Origin: Phytophthora quininea
Taxonomy: Eukaryota; Oomycota; Peronosporomycetes; Peronosporales; Peronosporaceae
Length of the DNA stretch: 64,000 nt
Assembly (NCBI GenBank): GCA_011947345.1
Contig: JAAVTG010000621.1
Coordinates: forward strand, 62,001 to 126,000
Direction: 5' to 3'
In this document: in pieces, positions 45,139 through 55,710 of the stretch
Position numbering within the stretch: position 1 is the stretch's first letter
How the letters are laid out: each line of letters begins with the position of its first letter
Program-made: the position numbers and the translations under genes
The notes under the pieces: model-generated
Databases searched by the model: none
Told to the model about the DNA's origin: nothing
Seen by the model: only the letters and a program-made list of their open reading frames with translations

Positions 45139-45502
45139 TTTGTATGGATCAGACGGGATCAGATGGCAATGAAGAAAAATAGAGTTCAGAACGTATGCAT
45201 TTAGTCAGAGAGGATAACAAATGTTGCGTGCTCGGGAGGGATTCATGGGGAACGGGGATCCGTAGTCTGTGCTCACGTAAACTGGATCGCTGCAAAGGAA
45301 TGGATGTGGCATCCAATACTTGATGGCGGCATTCGGAATGCCGCCATCAAGTATTCGCTAGGCGAGTTATAACTCTCGTCGGCTACTGCCCATCCGATGA
45401 AAAGTGAACCATTTCTGCGTGCCTGGCACCATGTCCAGTGGACAGTCCACCGCCGTGGTGACATTTACCGATTAGTCTGGGTCGGACGCACAGCACCTGC
45501 CG
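45139..45502. promoter_or_regulatory. Intergenic region upstream of hydrolase 2
   Basis: Holds the 41-bp palindrome at 45315-45355 and, closer to the gene, CCATTTC at 45409-45415, an initiator-like match 88 bp before the ATG. Nothing else was recognised. The upstream side is the divergent cyclin promoter. Confidence 0.4.
45315..45355. repeat. Perfect 20-bp inverted repeat with 1-nt spacer
   Basis: AATACTTGATGGCGGCATTC, a single G, then the exact reverse complement. It lies 148 bp upstream of hydrolase 2. It would extrude as a near loop-free cruciform in DNA or fold as a tight hairpin in RNA. It could be an operator-like site, a deletion-derived foldback MITE, or an inverted-repeat artefact. 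Confidence 0.85.
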
Positions 45503-47055
45503 ATGCGGGTCGTTTCGCTCTGTGCCGCCACGGCAGTTCTCCTGGCCTCAGTGGACGCAGCTCAGCAGAATGAAGTCGGCTGGCCGTCGCTGCGTCTCGA
45601 CTTCACGCTCACGCGCAGCTCCACGAAAGTTCACGGCCAGTCGGCGTTCTCTGTGGTGGCCAATCCCAATGTATCACCCGACTCGACCAGCGTATTGTAC
45701 GACACTTTCGCTGCTTTCAAAGAAGACTCGACAAGCTACAACTATTCACTGGTGGAGGGAATTGCTTATCTGTCGGAGGATAACGCTGGCGATCACTCGT
45801 CGGCGCGATGTCTGGATTCGGATGCGTTGCCGTCGATTAATGGTCTTGTGGCTGCACTGAACGAGGCAACAGCTATTTCAAATACTTCGACCGAATGTTT
45901 CGGGAGTTTACTAAAGACTTCGGTTGATGGTGTTGATTTTGTCGTTTGCTATTCGGGTTCGTCGGGTTTCACGATGGAAGGTAGCGAAATGGACATCAGT
46001 GTGAAATTCCTAGAGAGTCGTGTAGAGATTGAGCCACCAACAGTGAGGATGGATTCGCCAACGAAGTGCGTGGCGGTAGCTTCGTCGACTTGGTTAACAC
46101 CACTTGGAAAGGAGCTATTGACTGGGAAACCAATTAATTCAGTCGCTGGGAGGATGTTGGAAGATGCGCGTGGGCTTTCCGACATTTTACACCCGGACGA
46201 AAAGCCATGCAAATGTCTGTCTACTCCACGCCCGTGTGTCTTTATCCATGGCTTGAAAATTGGAGAAGAAGAGTCTGGGCTTCGTGCGTCTTCCTCTGCA
46301 TACTGGGGGAATCTGACAGGCCACGCGCCGTGCTGCACCTCTATGAAGTACGCTGTCCTAAATACACTCAACAACTCGTGGACGAACGATACTCAGCAGC
46401 AGAAAGTGTGCGATCGAGCGCTATCCGTGAGCAAAACCAGCGAAGACACGACGATTTCAGATACAATCGTCGTCACGCATTCCATGGGAGCCTTATTCTA
46501 GCAGGCGCGATCGCGACGGAGAAGTGCAGTCTTGATAACAGTACAACGTGGATCGCGATGGCGGCCCCGATGAAAGGAAGCATGGCATCAGACTACTTCC
46601 AGGAATCGTGCGACGACAAAACAAATATCATTTCCGAGAAGTTCGTGGAAAGCACAGGCTATTGTCCCGCTCCGGACGGCATCAAGTCTGTTGCGTACGA
46701 AGGTGGGAGCTATGCCAGTGCGGAGCTGAACAAAGCGTACAAGGCGGCACAGAAGGTGTATCACAACCAAGTGTATGCCTTGATGTGCAGCAACGGATAT
46801 TCCGGACTAACATCAAAGTGGCAGCCAATGTACTGGGGGATGGGGGCTACGTTTCCTCACAAGTCGAGGGAAAACGACGGCGTCGTGGAGTTTTCGAGCT
46901 GTGCTAGCGACTTTCCGAAAGCAAAATTTGGCCGTTCTTATAGGGATCGATTTTACGTGACGAAATTGAACCATGGAGATACAGCGTTTCGAAATGGGGA
47001 TGGAACTTTGTCAAAGGCCAAGATGCCGATAAAGTGGTTTTCGTGTCTGCTGTAA
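45503..47055 (+). CDS. Secreted alpha/beta-hydrolase (lipase-like), paralogue 2, one apparent frameshift
   Basis: A close relative of the hydrolase at 42164. Signal peptide VVSLCAATAVLLASVDA/AQQ. Shared blocks include GQSAFSVVANPNVSPDSTSV, FIHGLK (Lys where paralogue 1 has Gly in the oxyanion loop), VVTHSMG, NDGVVEF and LNHGDTAF. The frame breaks immediately after the nucleophile at about 46490: one G missing in GGGAGCC; adding it gives HSMGGLILAGAI as in the paralogue. From there the second frame runs cleanly to TAA at 47053-47055. It is therefore either a very young pseudogene or an intact gene with a base-calling error. Confidence 0.78.
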
Positions 47056-47132
47056 ATGAACAGACTCGCAAAACCAAACCCTTAAAATGATGCCTCACTC
47101 CTCAGGAGTATTATCGACGACCTCAACGTTAA

Positions 47133-48656
47133 TCAATTCGCTTGTGCCGTCATCTCCAGCTTCTCTTTCAAAACAGACAACCTCTCCATTTTGGATTGAA
47201 TCCGTCGCAGCATCAGGACCTTTTGAGTCTCTAAGCGGTTCACTTCTGCAGTCACCGCTGTCTCCATCTCCGCCACTTGGTCTTCGACAGACAGCTCAAT
47301 GATCGGCTTTTGGAAGCGTAACTTGCGCGCCTCACGGATCCGGGAATATTTGCGATAGGTCAGCTGATGGCTCTCCTCGCTGTAAAAGCCTCGCTCGCCA
47401 TGCTGCTTGGATAAGTCTCGCCGCGTTTCGATGCGTCGCCTTCTCCCACGTCTCCATCTCAATAAGGTATCTCACTTTCTTCTCGTTTGGAGTGAGATCA
47501 AGGAAATTGAAGAAGAGCGACTGAACAAGTGCAACAATCAACACGCCACAGAACATCCCGCCTACTACCGAAAATGTTCGCCCAAGGAACGTCACGGGAA
47601 GTAATCGCCTAGTCCAGTCCCGGACTAAAGAGATAAACACAACGCTTAGCCCGCGGCATCTCAATGATAACCTTTCATCAGCACTTACCAAGGTGACAAT
47701 GGTAAACCAGACAGATTGCCAATAGTTGTCGAAAACTGCTTGGACTGGTCTCTCGAGGATACGCACAATTGCGGCGGTAAGCAGCGTGATCAGCATGACC
47801 AGAGGCAGTAAAATATTCAGTGGATGAACTTTGAAGATGGCTTTGAAGTGAAAGAACGGATGCATCGTGTCCACGCCGTTCAATGATCCGACAAGCGATA
47901 TCCACGGAGAATAAAGAGCCGAGGAGCTACGTACAAACCGCGCCAACAAATACAAACGCAGAATCATGAACACCCCTGTACATTACAATAAAAAAATGGT
48001 CAGTGACGCAACACTTCATCTCTTTCCGTCCAAACCTTACCAAATACTTCCACTGGGTAGTGATACACCAGATAGCACAAATCCCCCGCTTGACAGCACT
48101 AATGCCGCGTTGCTCTGACTCACACACAGAGTCATTTCCAACTCTTGGTGCTCCGTACAACTGCGAGATCTCCACTTCCCCGCCAGCCCCCGGAGGGATA
48201 TGAAAGCTACAGACTAACAGCTCCAGCAACAGCAGCACCGGTCTCCACAGAGAATATTTCGCTCGTCTCGATGGTACTGCGAACTGCAGTTGATGCACTT
48301 GGGCATCGCAGCGATATCTCAACAGCAGCAGCACATCCAGCAGTACAGTGGACGCTAATACACAACTCTTCAATATCAACACCATCGGGCCTGAATTGAT
48401 TGATTTTTCCTCGCTGCGCTGCATCACCTCGTTCTCCACAAGCATCAACAAGATGCCCAAGAGCCCCACAGCACACGAACTCAGCTCATAGCGTCGTCGC
48501 CGCAGAAATTGCTACAACAGTCAGCCACCAAAGCACGTTATAACATGAAAATATTATAGCGAGGCAATTGCTAGTCTTTACTTTATGCAGGTCGCCCAGG
48601 AAATGGAGCTGCGGGTTCTCACCAACGCTCTCAAAGTGCTGCGCCTCGAGCTTCAT
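47133..48656 (-). CDS. SK-like (small-conductance, calmodulin-gated) potassium channel, apparent frameshifts
   Basis: Start ATG 48656 (MKLEAQHFESVGENPQ). Exon 1 joins across a 70-bp intron (48581-48512) to FLRRRRYELSSCAVGLLGIL, as at the start of S1 in SK channels. S2-S5 follow, with FMILRLYLLARFVRSSSALY matching the SK S4 block. Introns also lie at 48040-47976 (65 bp) and 47688-47625 (64 bp). The pore, after adding one C, reads TLSGTGLGDYFPVTFLG, so the filter is GLG where GYG is usual. After S6 come an IQ-like helix (RLIQAAWRA) and a charged coiled coil to 47133, corresponding to the calmodulin-binding region. Single-base breaks occur near 47975, 47598 and 47415. Likely role: Ca2+-dependent membrane potential control. 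Confidence 0.75.
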
Positions 48657-48690
48657 TTTGGAAAGTGATATTTCGATTGTTTTAGCCAAT

Positions 48691-48697
48691 GAAATGG
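48691..48697 (-). promoter_or_regulatory. Initiator-like site for the SK-like channel gene
   Basis: CCATTTC on the minus strand (GAAATGG on plus) fits YCAYTYY and lies 35 bp before the ATG, inside the 53-bp gap to the upstream permease stop codon. A second match, TCACTTT, lies at 48661-48667. Confidence 0.4.
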
Positions 48698-48709
48698 GGT
48701 AGGTACGTT

Positions 48710-50784
48710 CTAAGCCGTGATGACACGGACGCCGACGGTAGAGACTCGTTCGGCCGACAAAATGTCGGGCTGCGTGATGAACATCATGTTGCGAGGCACG
48801 TTCATGGAGCGAGACAGCCACTCGATCATTGCCGGACCGAACTCGCCTTGCACCGACACAAAGTCCACACGGATCTTCGGGTACATGCTGTCGAACAGTG
48901 CAGCCATCTCGCGGAACGTGGCGAGCACGGGGGCATCGGCCTCTTCGTCCGAGAACACGTGAACGATACGCAGCGTGTGGGTCTGCTCGTTACGACGCAC
49001 GTAGATGATGGCCTTGTTGATGATGGTGAGGTCGGGGATCTTGCAGAAGAAGACGATGGGAGCGTTGCGGATGGCCACGATGGTGCGGGCAATGGTGCGG
49101 CCACCACGAGCTCCAGTGTGTTCTCTTTCGGGTGTTCCATCGTCGGCCATTCCGATGATCGTCTCCTTGCCAACCGGTGATGGAGCAATTTTCTTGAGCA
49201 AGGCGAGAATGCAGCGAAGGATCGTCACGCGCTCGAACATGATGAACATGACCAACATCACGACGATGAAGTACAGCGCAAAGTACATGAGCACGGACGG
49301 ATCACCAAGCAAGTTGGAGAAAATGGCGACCACCACAAGGAGGAACCCCATCACAACCGTCACCCACGATGCGTGGATATCTCGAGGAATCTCGGAACGC
49401 TTGCCCTTGAGCAGCATGCACGCGCATGAGAAGAGACCCATCAAGCCGAGGAACGCGTATGTGTAAACTCCGTTCACGGTGGTGGCATCGGCGTTCAGGA
49501 TCAACACCAGACTCGATGAGAGCAGGAAGTACAGGATGATGATGTAGTGGTTGGTGCCACGGGTCTTGTTCTTGGTGGCCAGGAACGCAGGCAGGACCCG
49601 ATCGTTTGCTAGTCGAAGGACGAGACCGCAAATGCCAACGTAGGACGTCAGCACTGCACCGCTGAGCACGATGAACGCGTCGATGCAGATCCAAACCTCG
49701 AACCAGTGGCCGAGCGACACCTGAGCGACCTTCGCCAGAAGAGCGTCGGCATGTGCGTAGATACCGTCGTCGCCATCAAGCGGCAGCACCGCAAGAATGC
49801 TGATGCCTAATCCGACGTTGAAAAAGGTGACGAGTCCCCACATGTTGCGCAGCGTCTTGCGGAAGACACCAGGAGCCTGCTCCTCGACGTAGTTGGATGA
49901 TGACTCGAAACCAGTGATACCAAGCATCGACGCACCAAAGCCGAAGAAGATGGACGTGAACACGTTGCCGTCCAGCATGGAGCCGGCAAAGTCCACCTCC
50001 GGGAACTTCGAGTGCATGTTGTCTTTGAAAATGTGCGGGTGTCGAACACCGTAAACGATGCTCGACCCGAGCAGAATCAGCAGCACCAAAATGTGGTGGA
50101 GGAAGATGCAGGCAGCCACACGGGAGCTCTCGGAAATCCCCATCACCGCCAGCAATGCAAACGCACCGAGCAGAATGATCGTGCAGAGTACAATTGGGAT
50201 ATTGACCTGGTTGTTGAGGTAGCTGACGCCCGACGTGGCCGACACCACTCCCGTCGCGACGTACGAGAGAATGCTCAGACAAGCAGCAAACGCGGCGGTA
50301 CGCTTCGACGTTGTGTTAAGCAGAGCGTTGTAGGTACCGCCGTTCATCGGGATGGCTGTGACCACTTCCTCATAGATGAACCGGAAGAAGTAGAGCACGG
50401 TGGATACCATGATCAATGGAATGGGCATCAATTTGCCTGATTTGGCGGCCACGGACGACGCCGAGTACAGCACACTGGACAGGATATCGTTGCCGCAAAT
50501 GGCCGTTGCAGGAAGTTCGCCCAGTAGCTTGTGCGGTTTGTCCAAGTCGAGTTGGATCGCTGACAACTCGTCTGGAGGGGCTTGAATGTGCTCCGATGTA
50601 CCAAAGCCAGGATATTGCCATGTTGGGCCTTTGGGCGCGCTGTCGACCACTTCGATCTCAATTTTACGGCGTCGAAGGTTGCTGGTTGAACTGGTCGAGG
50701 ACTCGATGACTTGAGGCGTCCCAACCTCCCGGTAGAATGCCGTGGGGATGACGCCAACAGGGCCGAGTCGGATTCTTGCGCCAT
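48710..50784 (-). CDS. APC-superfamily amino-acid permease, paralogue 2
   Basis: The ATG at 50784 (MAQESDSALLASSPRHS) is preferred to the TTG at 50812, because it resembles paralogue starts (MATDDASNL) and sits 30 bp after an initiator. One base is missing near 50730; after it, the frame is open from TPQVIESS to the stop. The body has NLRRRKIEIEVV, TAICGNDILSSVLYSASSVA (TM1), PMNGGTYNALLNTTSKRTA (TM2-3 loop), GITGFESSSNYVEEQAPGVF, about 12 TM segments, GLVLRLANDRVLPAFLA and a ~130-residue cytosolic domain (NAPIVFFCKIPDLTIINKAI) ending VRVITA. Substrate specificity is unknown. Long blocks are almost identical to paralogue 4. Confidence 0.88.
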
Positions 50785-50813
50785 CGTGAAACTTGGTCCA
50801 GTAGCTCGACAAG

Positions 50814-50820
50814 GAAATGA
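50814..50820 (-). promoter_or_regulatory. Initiator-like site for permease paralogue 2
   Basis: TCATTTC on the minus strand in the context CACTTTTCATTTCC, 30 bp upstream of ATG 50784. The same CACTTTTCATTTC string precedes the LYR gene. It helps decide the start codon. Confidence 0.5.
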
Positions 50821-51117
50821 AAAGTGAACTCCGTGAGCTCCATTGCGATCATCCGAATATTCTTGGAAGACAACCATCTCCACTTGCTTGACAACACCCG
50901 GTTCTTGGCAGAGATGTAGCAGGTTGGGATAGTTAAATTTGTTGGCAGCCGTTGTCGTCATGCGGGACAAATCTGCAGTCATAAGAACATGCCACCTGAT
51001 CACTATATATGCTTTATTTTGCTTCGTCGCATGAATTGACAACGATGTTGTATATACTAGCTGTTCATCAGGTCTGTATTACTGGTATCAAAGCAGCTAT
51101 AAGTTCGTCCAATATAA

Positions 51118-53190
51118 TTATGCTGTGATCACACGCACGCCTGCCGTTGACACACGTTCGGCCGACAGGAAATCCGGCTGCGTGATGAACATCATGTTAC
51201 GTGGGACTCCCATTTTCCTCGACAGCCACTCGATCATCGCCGGCCCGAACTCGCCTTGCACCGACACAAAGTCCACTCGGATCTTCGGGTACATGCTGTC
51301 GAACAGTGTAGCCATCTCTCGGAAAGCGGAAAACACAGGACCGTCCTCTTCTTCATCCGCGAAAACGTGCACTATGCGCAACGTCTGCGTTTGTTCATTC
51401 CGTCGCACGTAGATGATGGCCTTGTTCAGAATCGTTAAGTCCGGGGTCTTACAGAAGAAGACAATCGGGGCACTGCGAATGCTCACAATAGTACGCGCAA
51501 TGGTATGGCCACCACGTGCACCCGTGTGCTCCACTTCAGCTGAATTGTTGGTCGCAAGTCCAATTGCAGCGGCTTTACCGTACCGCGAAGGCGCCAAGTT
51601 CTTTAGAATGGCCAATGTGCACCGCAGAATCGTCACTCTCTCGAACATGACGAACATGACAAGTGCGACAACGATGAAATACAGTGCAAAGTACATGAGC
51701 ACCGACGGATCACCCAACAGGTTCGCGAAGATGGCGACCACCACGAGTACGAAGCCAACGATCACCACGATCCATGGCGCGTGGACGTCTCGAGGGATTT
51801 CAGATCGCTTGCCCTTTAACAGCATGCACGCGCACGAGAAGAGAGCCATCAGACCCAAGAACGCGTACGTGTACACACCATTCACTGTGGTAGCATCAGC
51901 GTTCAGGATAACCACGAGACTTGATGATAGCACGAAGTACATACCAATGATGTAGTGGTTGGTTCCGCGAAGCTTGTTGGTCTTGGCGAGGAAAGCTGGT
52001 AGCACGCGATCGGTCGAAAGACGACGCACAAGACCGCAAATGCCGACGTAGGAGGTCAAGACTGCGCCGCTGAGCACGACGAATGCGTCGATGCAGATCC
52101 AAACTTCAAACCAGTGACCGACAGAGACTTGACCTACTTTTGCTAACAGTGCGCTTGAATTGGCGTAGATGCCGCCACTGCCATCAAGAGGAAGCACCGC
52201 CAGAATCGAAGCACCCAGCCCAATGTTGAAGATCGTCACCAGCGCCCACATATTTCTCAATGTCTTGCGGAACACGCCAGGCATTTGTTCCTCGACATAG
52301 TTCGAGGACGACTCGAAGCCGGTGATACCCAGCATTGAAGCGCCGAAGCCAAAGAAGATCGCCGTCAGAACGTTGCCATCTAGCATCGAGCCCGCGAAAT
52401 CCACCTCAGGATAGCCCGTGTGCATGTTCTCGTGAAAGATATGTGGATGTTGGATGCCGTAGACCACACTGGACACGAAGAGGATCGACAGCACCACGAT
52501 GTGGTGGAGGAAGATCACCACCGCCACTCGAGAGCTCTCTGAGATTCCACTCACTGCCAACAACGCGAACGCACCTAACAGGATGATAGTGCAGCCCACA
52601 ATTGGGATATTCACTTGGTTGTTCAGGTATCTCACACCGGACGTGGCCGACACTACGCCCGTCGACACGTAGGATAAGATACTCAAGCACGCTGCAAACG
52701 CTGCAGTTCTCTTGGACGTGGTGTTCAGCAGGGCGTTGTACGTGCCTCCGTTCATCGGGATAGCAGTCACCACTTCCTCGTAGATGAATCGGAAGAAGAA
52801 GAGCACGGTAGATACCATAAGCAGTGGAATGGGCATCAATTTGCCCGACTTGGCAGCCACAGACGACGCCGTGTAGAGCACACTGGACAGGATGTCGTTG
52901 CCACAGATGGCAGTGGCCGGCAGCTCGCCCAGCAGCTTCTTAGGTTGGTCTAACTCCTTCTGGATCTCCATTAACTCATTGTGAGGCACCTGCACGTGCT
53001 GGGACGAGCCTGAGCCTGGAAACTGCCACGTTGGTCCTCTGCGTGCACCTTCGACGATCTCGATCTCGATCTTTCTGCGGCGCAGGTTCACAGGCCGGGA
53101 ATTCGTCTCGGAGCTCGACAGCCGTGGAGAAGACGCCTCCATGTAGCTTGTAGAAGGCACTTGCAGGTTACTCGCGTCGTCGGTGGCCAT
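51118..53190 (-). CDS. APC-superfamily amino-acid permease, paralogue 3 (intact)
   Basis: 690 residues from ATG 53190 (MATDDASNLQVPSTSYMEAS). The frame remains open 76 codons further upstream, but the paralogue with the same start block (VPSTAYMEL) begins at the equivalent Met, so the shorter form is chosen. The N-terminal VNLRRRKIEIEIVEGARRGP and WQFPGSGSSQHVQVPHNEL are shared with paralogue 4. About 12 TM segments, GVRYLNNQVNIPIVGCTIIL, GLVRRLSTDRVLPAFLAKTN and the C-terminal domain VSIRSAPIVFFCKTPDLTIL follow. No frame breaks. It probably imports amino acids at the plasma membrane. Confidence 0.92.
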   Translation of the reverse strand: MATDDASNLQVPSTSYMEASSPRLSSSETNSRPVNLRRRKIEIEIVEGARRGPTWQFPGSGSSQHVQVPHNELMEIQKELDQPKKLLGELPATAICGNDILSSVLYTASSVAAKSGKLMPIPLLMVSTVLFFFRFIYEEVVTAIPMNGGTYNALLNTTSKRTAAFAACLSILSYVSTGVVSATSGVRYLNNQVNIPIVGCTIILLGAFALLAVSGISESSRVAVVIFLHHIVVLSILFVSSVVYGIQHPHIFHENMHTGYPEVDFAGSMLDGNVLTAIFFGFGASMLGITGFESSSNYVEEQMPGVFRKTLRNMWALVTIFNIGLGASILAVLPLDGSGGIYANSSALLAKVGQVSVGHWFEVWICIDAFVVLSGAVLTSYVGICGLVRRLSTDRVLPAFLAKTNKLRGTNHYIIGMYFVLSSSLVVILNADATTVNGVYTYAFLGLMALFSCACMLLKGKRSEIPRDVHAPWIVVIVGFVLVVVAIFANLLGDPSVLMYFALYFIVVALVMFVMFERVTILRCTLAILKNLAPSRYGKAAAIGLATNNSAEVEHTGARGGHTIARTIVSIRSAPIVFFCKTPDLTILNKAIIYVRRNEQTQTLRIVHVFADEEEDGPVFSAFREMATLFDSMYPKIRVDFVSVQGEFGPAMIEWLSRKMGVPRNMMFITQPDFLSAERVSTAGVRVITA

Positions 53191-53475
53191 GGCAGCTCTC
53201 AACGGTGTTGACTCGACTCGACTTGGACCTCGCAGATCTCGGACTGAGTGGTTCTCGAAAGTCTCGCTTGGTCTCACATTTGGATGGATACACTTCGGAT
53301 TTTTATGAGACCTGAGTACTGAGGCGGGCGAGGTCTTGCCAATTTCCCGTTGGAATGCTATGATGCGACGCTGATCGAGACCTTGCAGCCCTGTCAACAG
53401 AATGTGTAGGAAAGGCACAGCATTTTCAAAGGCAAGCCATTCATAATTACACAGAAGTTACTGCCTAGATTCGTG

Positions 53476-55554
53476 TTATGCCGTGATCACACGGACGCCG
53501 GCGCTCGACACTCGTTCTGCCGAGAGGAAGTCTGGCTGCGTGATGAACATCATGTTGCGAGGCACGTTCATGGAGCGAGACAGCCATTCGATCATCGCTG
53601 GACCGAACTCGCCCTGCACCGACACAAAGTCCACACGGATCTTCGGGTACATGCTGTCGAACAGTGCAGCCATCTCGCGGAACGTGGCAAGCACGGGGGC
53701 ATCGGCCTCTTCGTCCGAGAACACGTGAACGATACGCAGCGTGTGGGTCTGCTCGTTACGACGCACGTAGATGATAGCCTTGTTGATGATGGTGAGGTCG
53801 GGGATCTTGCAGAAGAAGACGATGGGGGCGTCGCGGATGGCCACGATGGTGCGGGCAATGGTGCGGCCACCACGAGCCCCAGTGTGCTCAATTTCGTTCG
53901 AGCTGTCGTTGGACAGACCGATCGCCGCAGCCTTGCTGTAACGAGACGGCGCCATCTTCTTAAGCATCGCCAAAGTGACTCGCAGAATCGTCACACGCTC
54001 GAACATGATGAACATGGCGAACATGACGACAATAAAGTAGATGGCAAAGTACATGAGCACGGATGGGTCACCCAGCAGATTGGCGAAGATGGCAACCACC
54101 ACCAACACGAAGCCAAAGATGACGGTGGTCCACGGCGCATGAATGTCTCGCGGAATCTCCGAGCGCTTGCCCTTGAGCAGCATGCACGCGCAGGAAAACA
54201 TCGCCATCAGACCGAGGAACGCGTACGTGTAGACGCCGTTCACAGTCGATGCGTCAGCGTTCAGGATCAGCACAAGACTCGACGCCAGCACGAAGTACAA
54301 GCCAATGATGTAGTGGTTGGTGCCGCGAAGTTTGTTGGTCTTGGCGAGGAACGCAGGCAGCACACGGTCCGTCGACAAACGGCGCACGAGACCGCAGATA
54401 CCGACGTAGGACGTCAGCACTGCACCGCTGAGCACGATGAACGCATCGACGCAGATCCACGCGTTGAACCAGTCGCCAACAGTCACACGACCGACCTCGG
54501 CCAGCAGAGCGTCTTCGTGCGAGTAGATGTCGTCCAGAGGCAGCACCGCAAGAATTCCGATACTGAGACCGACGTTGAAGAACGTCACGAGCGCCCACAT
54601 GTTGCGCAGTGTCTTGCGGAAGACACCAGGAGCCTGCTCCTCGACGTAGTTGGATGACGACTCGAAACCAGTGATACCAAGCATCGACGCACCAAAGCCG
54701 AAGAAGATGGACGTGAACACGTTGCCGTCCAGCATGGAGCCGGCAAAGTCCACCTCCGGGAAGCTCGTGTCCATATTATCCTTGAAAATGTGCGTGTGCT
54801 GCACTCCATAGACGATGCACGACACCAGCAGGATGAACAGCACTGCGATATGGTGGAGGAAGATGCAGACGGCAACGCGGGAGCTCTCAGTGATGCCGAT
54901 GATGGCCAGCATTGCGAAGGCGCCCAGCAGAATGATGGTGCAGCCCACAATAGGAAGGTCAACTTGGTTGTTCAGATAGCGCACACCCGACGTGGCCGAC
55001 ACTACACCCGTGGCAATGTAGGACAAGATACTGAGACAGGCTGCCACAGCTGCCGTTCTCTTGGACGTGGTGTTCAGCAGGGCGTTGTACGTGCCTCCGT
55101 TCATCGGGATTGCCGTCACCACCTCCTCGTAGATGAACCGGAAGAAGTAGAGCACCGTGGACACCATGAGCAGTGGAATGGGCATCAATTTGCCTGATTT
55201 GGCGGCCACAGACGACGCCGTGTATAGCACACTGGACAGGATGTCGTTGCCACTGATGGATGTGGCTGGCAGCTCGCCCAGCAGGTGTTTGGGCTGGTCC
55301 AGCTCCTCCTGGATGTCGCTCAGCTCGCCTTGCGGCACCTGCACGTGCTGGGACGAGCCCGAGCCCGGGAACTGCCACGTCGGGCCCTTGCGTGCACCTT
55401 CGACGATCTCGATCTCGATCTTGCGGCGACGTAGGTTGACAGCACGCGAGCTCGTGGCCGAGCTGGGCATGTGAGGGGACGCCAGCTCCATGTAGGCCGT
55501 GGACGGCACCTGCAGGCCGCCCGTGGTTCCGCCTTCACCCGCGCTCGAGACCAT
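53476..55554 (-). CDS. APC-superfamily amino-acid permease, paralogue 4 (intact)
   Basis: 692 residues from ATG 55554 (MVSSAGEGGTTGGLQVPSTA), supported by an initiator at 55620-55626; the open frame upstream to 55710 would be 5' UTR. Domain layout as in paralogue 3. It differs in the TM7-8 loop (DDIYSHEDALLAEVGRV). Its C-terminal ~120 codons and the GITGFESSSNYVEEQAPGVF block are nearly base-identical to paralogue 2, while its N-terminus is closer to paralogue 3. Tail-to-head spacing to paralogue 3 is 285 bp. Confidence 0.92.
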   Translation of the reverse strand: MVSSAGEGGTTGGLQVPSTAYMELASPHMPSSATSSRAVNLRRRKIEIEIVEGARKGPTWQFPGSGSSQHVQVPQGELSDIQEELDQPKHLLGELPATSISGNDILSSVLYTASSVAAKSGKLMPIPLLMVSTVLYFFRFIYEEVVTAIPMNGGTYNALLNTTSKRTAAVAACLSILSYIATGVVSATSGVRYLNNQVDLPIVGCTIILLGAFAMLAIIGITESSRVAVCIFLHHIAVLFILLVSCIVYGVQHTHIFKDNMDTSFPEVDFAGSMLDGNVFTSIFFGFGASMLGITGFESSSNYVEEQAPGVFRKTLRNMWALVTFFNVGLSIGILAVLPLDDIYSHEDALLAEVGRVTVGDWFNAWICVDAFIVLSGAVLTSYVGICGLVRRLSTDRVLPAFLAKTNKLRGTNHYIIGLYFVLASSLVLILNADASTVNGVYTYAFLGLMAMFSCACMLLKGKRSEIPRDIHAPWTTVIFGFVLVVVAIFANLLGDPSVLMYFAIYFIVVMFAMFIMFERVTILRVTLAMLKKMAPSRYSKAAAIGLSNDSSNEIEHTGARGGRTIARTIVAIRDAPIVFFCKIPDLTIINKAIIYVRRNEQTHTLRIVHVFSDEEADAPVLATFREMAALFDSMYPKIRVDFVSVQGEFGPAMIEWLSRSMNVPRNMMFITQPDFLSAERVSSAGVRVITA

Positions 55555-55619
55555 TTCGACTTGGACTGGGACTTGAGGACGACGCACTTGACACACTTGA
55601 CTCGGACGCGACGAAAAGC

Positions 55620-55626
55620 GGAATGG
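55620..55626 (-). promoter_or_regulatory. Initiator-like site for permease paralogue 4
   Basis: CCATTCC on the minus strand (GGAATGG on plus), 66 bp upstream of ATG 55554. Confidence 0.4.
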
Positions 55627-55710
55627 CTTGGCTGAAACTGACACACCACCACCACTGTTGCCCTGAAGGAAAGGCTCAGGCTCAACGATGTCGCCCCGCC
55701 TTGGGTTCAC

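Noticed and set aside
50784..50812. TTG start at 50812 for permease paralogue 2
   Set aside because: Non-ATG, overlaps the likely initiator at 50814-50820, and the frame it opens lacks the paralogue-like N-terminus; ATG 50784 with a one-base break fits better.
53191..53418. 76-codon N-terminal extension of permease paralogue 3
   Set aside because: No paralogue has it and its composition resembles a 5' leader; the internal Met aligns with paralogue starts.
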